Source: Mesobacillus persicus
GTDB lineage: Bacteria > Bacillota > Bacilli > Bacillales > Cytobacillaceae
Direction of reading: 5' to 3'
Assembly: GCF_900109925.1 (NCBI RefSeq)
Contig: NZ_FOBW01000021.1
Location: forward strand, 1-57,199
Length of the DNA stretch: 57,199 nt
Shown piece after piece: positions 54,995-57,199 of the stretch. The position numbers were made by a program, and so were the translations under genes. A model generated the notes under the pieces. The model did not search any database and was not told where the DNA came from. It worked only from the letters and a program-made list of their open reading frames with translations. Position 1 is the first letter of the stretch; each line of letters starts with the position of its first letter.

Positions 54995-55732
54995 TTACTG
55001 GTTCTCTGTCTCCCACTCTTCCTCCTTACCCACTCCTGGTAAACTCATCTGATTTTTATTGACTTGTGTTTTATTTTCCTTTTTATGTTTTGTTTTTGAT
55101 ATAGAGTCATCAATATATTTTTTTAACTGATTTTCCATCTGATCGAGAGCGGTTAATTTTTGTCTCAACTGATCTATTTCTGAAAATATTTTACTCTGAT
55201 GTTCCTTTAAATATTGTTCTATTTCCTTAATGGAATTATTGGACGTTAATTCTATTTTCCCCTGCTGCAACTTTAACTCTTCCACTTGCTTCTTTAGAAT
55301 ATCCAAATCAGTGGATTGAACTATGGACTTCTCTTGCTCATAATTGTTTGTACTAGCGTTTAAGGTTGTATTTTCATCTCCCAATTCCCGTGAATTTTCA
55401 TTTATAGGATTTTCAACCGTTTTCCCACCTTCTTCATTTGTCTCAGTTTTTGTAGCTAAGCGATTAAATTCTTCGTTAATGTCAGGTTCTAGTTCTAACT
55501 CATCAATGTCCTGTTTATACAAAGCCAATATCCTCGGCCAACCCGGCCTTTTTTTTTCAATAAACTCGTAAAGGTTTTCTATTGTTATCCGCCACCCATC
55601 CTTTCTATTGTCGGTGCGGCTTGCAACAATTGACCCTTCCCTAATCCATCTGGACAACATTTGTATTGAGTCAGTTATGTAAAATTCCTTTAGTATCTTT
55701 AAAGCTTCCTCAACATTAAGATCTCTACTCAC
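54995..55732 (-). CDS. HTH plus coiled-coil DNA-binding protein
   Basis: A 245-residue protein: N-terminal MerR/excisionase-like helix-turn-helix (VEEALKILKEFYI, MLSRWIREGSIVASRT, WRITIENLYEFIEKKRPG), a long acidic low-complexity middle, then a coiled coil (about 145-215, DILKKQVEELKLQQGKIEL). GTG start 6 bases behind GGGGGG. Architecture resembles plasmid- or phage-associated partition/replication accessory proteins in Bacillus; function unknown. It lies between small regulators and a group II intron. Confidence 0.65.
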   Translation of the reverse strand: MSRDLNVEEALKILKEFYITDSIQMLSRWIREGSIVASRTDNRKDGWRITIENLYEFIEKKRPGWPRILALYKQDIDELELEPDINEEFNRLATKTETNEEGGKTVENPINENSRELGDENTTLNASTNNYEQEKSIVQSTDLDILKKQVEELKLQQGKIELTSNNSIKEIEQYLKEHQSKIFSEIDQLRQKLTALDQMENQLKKYIDDSISKTKHKKENKTQVNKNQMSLPGVGKEEEWETENQ

Positions 55733-55921
55733 TGTTTTCCCCCCAGAACCATACTGTTACTATACTATTCGGCTTATGGACAATCTTTCCTTGATATTAG
55801 GACTAAGCCTTAGAGACAAATGTAAAGTTACCAATCTCTCAGTTTAGATATATTTTTACTATCATAAAATTACTTAATTAAAATTACTGAAGTAAAGTTA
55901 TTAAGGTAAAGTTACATGCAT

Positions 55922-57106
55922 ATCGAGTAGGAGAATAATCATTAATTGATTATCCGACCTCTCACACCACCGTACATACGGATCCGTATACGGCGGTTCA
56001 ATTTCATACTAAACATGTACTTTTTTGTAATGCTGGACACAAGAGATTAGCCCGAAACTAGCTAGTCTCTTATTTGTAATTGTCGTTGTAAGTACCCACG
56101 AGTAGGCAATACGGACTGCCCCTTTACTTGTATGGCTATATTTATAAGCGTTGTATCTTTCCATTCCAAGCTTGATTAGGTTCTTCCTTCGATTCTTGGC
56201 TGTTTTCCATTTCTTCCATATGCATGTTCTCAGCCGAACTCTTGTATGGGTGTCTATCTTACCTAGCACGCTTTTCATGTAGCCAATTTTGAAGTAATTT
56301 ACCCATCCTCGTATGACTTGGTTGATTCGTTCAACCTGAAACTTCGTTTCAACACTCCAATTCTTCCTCGTTAAAAGTTTCAGTTTGTATTTGAAGTTTT
56401 CTACTGACTTTTGGTGTGGTTTTGCCTTGTATAAGTCGGCTTGATAATCTTTAAAGAAGCCAAAACCCAGAAATTTCATATTAGGGTCATCTGGTCTTGT
56501 CACTTTCGTCTTTGTGCTATTGACAATCAAACCCAACTTTTCTTCGATCAACTTCGTCACTGACCTCATTACTCGTTTCGCCGCCATCTCGCTTTTGACC
56601 ATAATAATACAGTCATCCGCATATCTTGCGAATCGGAGCCCACGCTTTTCAAGTTCTATATCCAGTTCGTTAAGCATAATGTTACTAAGTAGCGGAGATA
56701 GGTTTCCGCCTTGAGGAGTTCCTATGACTGTTTCTTTATATTCCTCATCGATTTGCACACCACTTACTAGGAATTTACGGATGAGTGAAATGACATCCCC
56801 ATCATCGACAGTTTTTGATACGAGATTCATCAATCTATCATGATTTACTGTGTCGAAGAAACGTTCTAAGTCAATATCTACAATCCATTCATGACCATCA
56901 TTTAGATACTCTAGAGTTTGTATGATAGCCATCTCGGCATACCGGTTAGGCCTAAATCCGTAGCTATAATCACTAAACTTCTTATCAAACATAGGTGTAA
57001 GGACTTGTGCTATCGCTTGTTGAATAACTCTATCTTTGACCGTCGGGATGCCTAAGAGCCTTATCCCACCATTTGGTTTAGGAATTTCAACCCTTAGGAC
57101 GGGTTA
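55922..57106 (-). mobile_element. 5'-truncated group II intron
   Basis: Minus-strand sequence runs from the reverse transcriptase gene into a domain V-like hairpin (ACCGCCGTATACGG-ATCC-GTATGTACGGTGGT, about 55960-55995) and domain VI, ending CCTACTCGAT at 55922, a typical intron 3' end. The 5' ribozyme domains and N-terminal codons of the protein are missing and the sequence changes abruptly at about 57106, so the element cannot splice or move on its own. Confidence 0.75.
56009..57103 (-). pseudogene. ltrA: Group II intron reverse transcriptase/maturase, N-terminus lost
   Basis: The longest clean frame begins at 56992, but coding is continuous up to about 57103 (RVEIPKPNGGIRLLGIPTVK). RT motifs: YGFRPNRYAEMAIIQTLEYL, VDIDLERFFDTVNHD, IGTPQGGNLSPLLSNIMLNEL, the catalytic FARYADDCII, then maturase (X) domain KKLKLLTRKNWS to the end. 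About 70-100 residues of the N-terminus of an LtrA-like protein (normally about 420) are missing at the truncation point. Confidence 0.85.
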
Positions 57107-57109
57107 AAC

Positions 57110-57158
57110 TGTACCCTATAGAGTAGACATGTAAAAAAAGTCTACCTATGGGGTACTT
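57110..57158. repeat. Inverted repeat, probable IS end at the intron junction
   Basis: GTACCCTATAGAGTAGAC and GTCTACCTATGGGGTAC face each other across 11 bases. TGTACCCTATAG-type ends are seen in IS3-like elements, so an insertion or deletion here may have removed the intron 5' end. The window stops 40 bases later. Confidence 0.4.
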
Positions 57159-57199
57159 TTTTGTATAATTAAGAAACACAACTAGAGAATGACAAAAGG

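Noticed and set aside
55922-57106. Complete active group II intron
   Set aside because: The 5' ribozyme part and the maturase N-terminus are missing within the window.

Overview
The window reads as a chromosomal segment of a Bacillaceae bacterium (Bacillus sensu lato, low GC). The evidence is AGGAGG-type ribosome binding sites, many TTG/GTG starts, the sporulation-associated genes spo0M, yozD-like and prkD-like, ArsC/DeoD/CtpA/UppP of Bacillus type, and a tRNA cluster of Bacillus layout. Most genes lie on the minus strand in short operons closed by clear hairpin terminators.

Layout. 0-15.8 kb is mostly housekeeping: uppP, a GNAT acetyltransferase behind a highly structured leader, nanoRNase NrnB, a secreted CAP-domain protein, an SDR protein lacking the usual catalytic Tyr, two Hsp20 proteins, a two-component system, ctpA, deoD, and an operon of a small Ser/His-rich basic protein, a Ser/Thr kinase and spo0M. 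16.3-27.0 kb is an arsenic/redox region: an ACR3/BASS-like transporter, a permease-thioredoxin-ArsR operon, a dead remnant of an ACR3 arsenite pump, then two arsenic operons, arsR-arsB-arsC and arsD-arsA-(HesB-like)-phosphatase-trxB. The HesB-like gene is interrupted by an in-frame TGA followed by a hairpin that fits a bacterial SECIS element, so it is most likely a selenoprotein that ordinary gene calling misses.

27.2-30.3 kb is accessory DNA: a UPF0175 antitoxin with a truncated DUF3368 toxin, a free-standing HNH endonuclease with NUMOD-like parts, and a decayed second copy of a two-gene cassette that also lies at 17.4-18.3 kb. 30.3-48.1 kb holds three SulP anion transporters, three UspA proteins, a pyruvate-kinase-like pseudoenzyme, LtaS, a resolvase-like protein that has lost its catalytic residues, an RNase J paralogue, HelD, a patatin and several mini-proteins. 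Two of the sulP genes and one uspA gene share a 5' leader hairpin motif with a GAGAGT loop, a candidate undescribed cis-regulatory RNA.

48.3-57.2 kb carries a methyltransferase, a tRNA cluster (fMet-Asp-Tyr-Asn), a DNA-ligase fragment, a translationally coupled pair of membrane-anchored nuclease-fold proteins, small regulators and a 5'-truncated group II intron next to an apparent IS end. Several dispersed repeats (a three-copy element of about 190 bp, an 80-bp MITE-like palindrome, a common Bacillus repeat) are scattered through the window. All functional calls are from sequence reading only; no database search was run.
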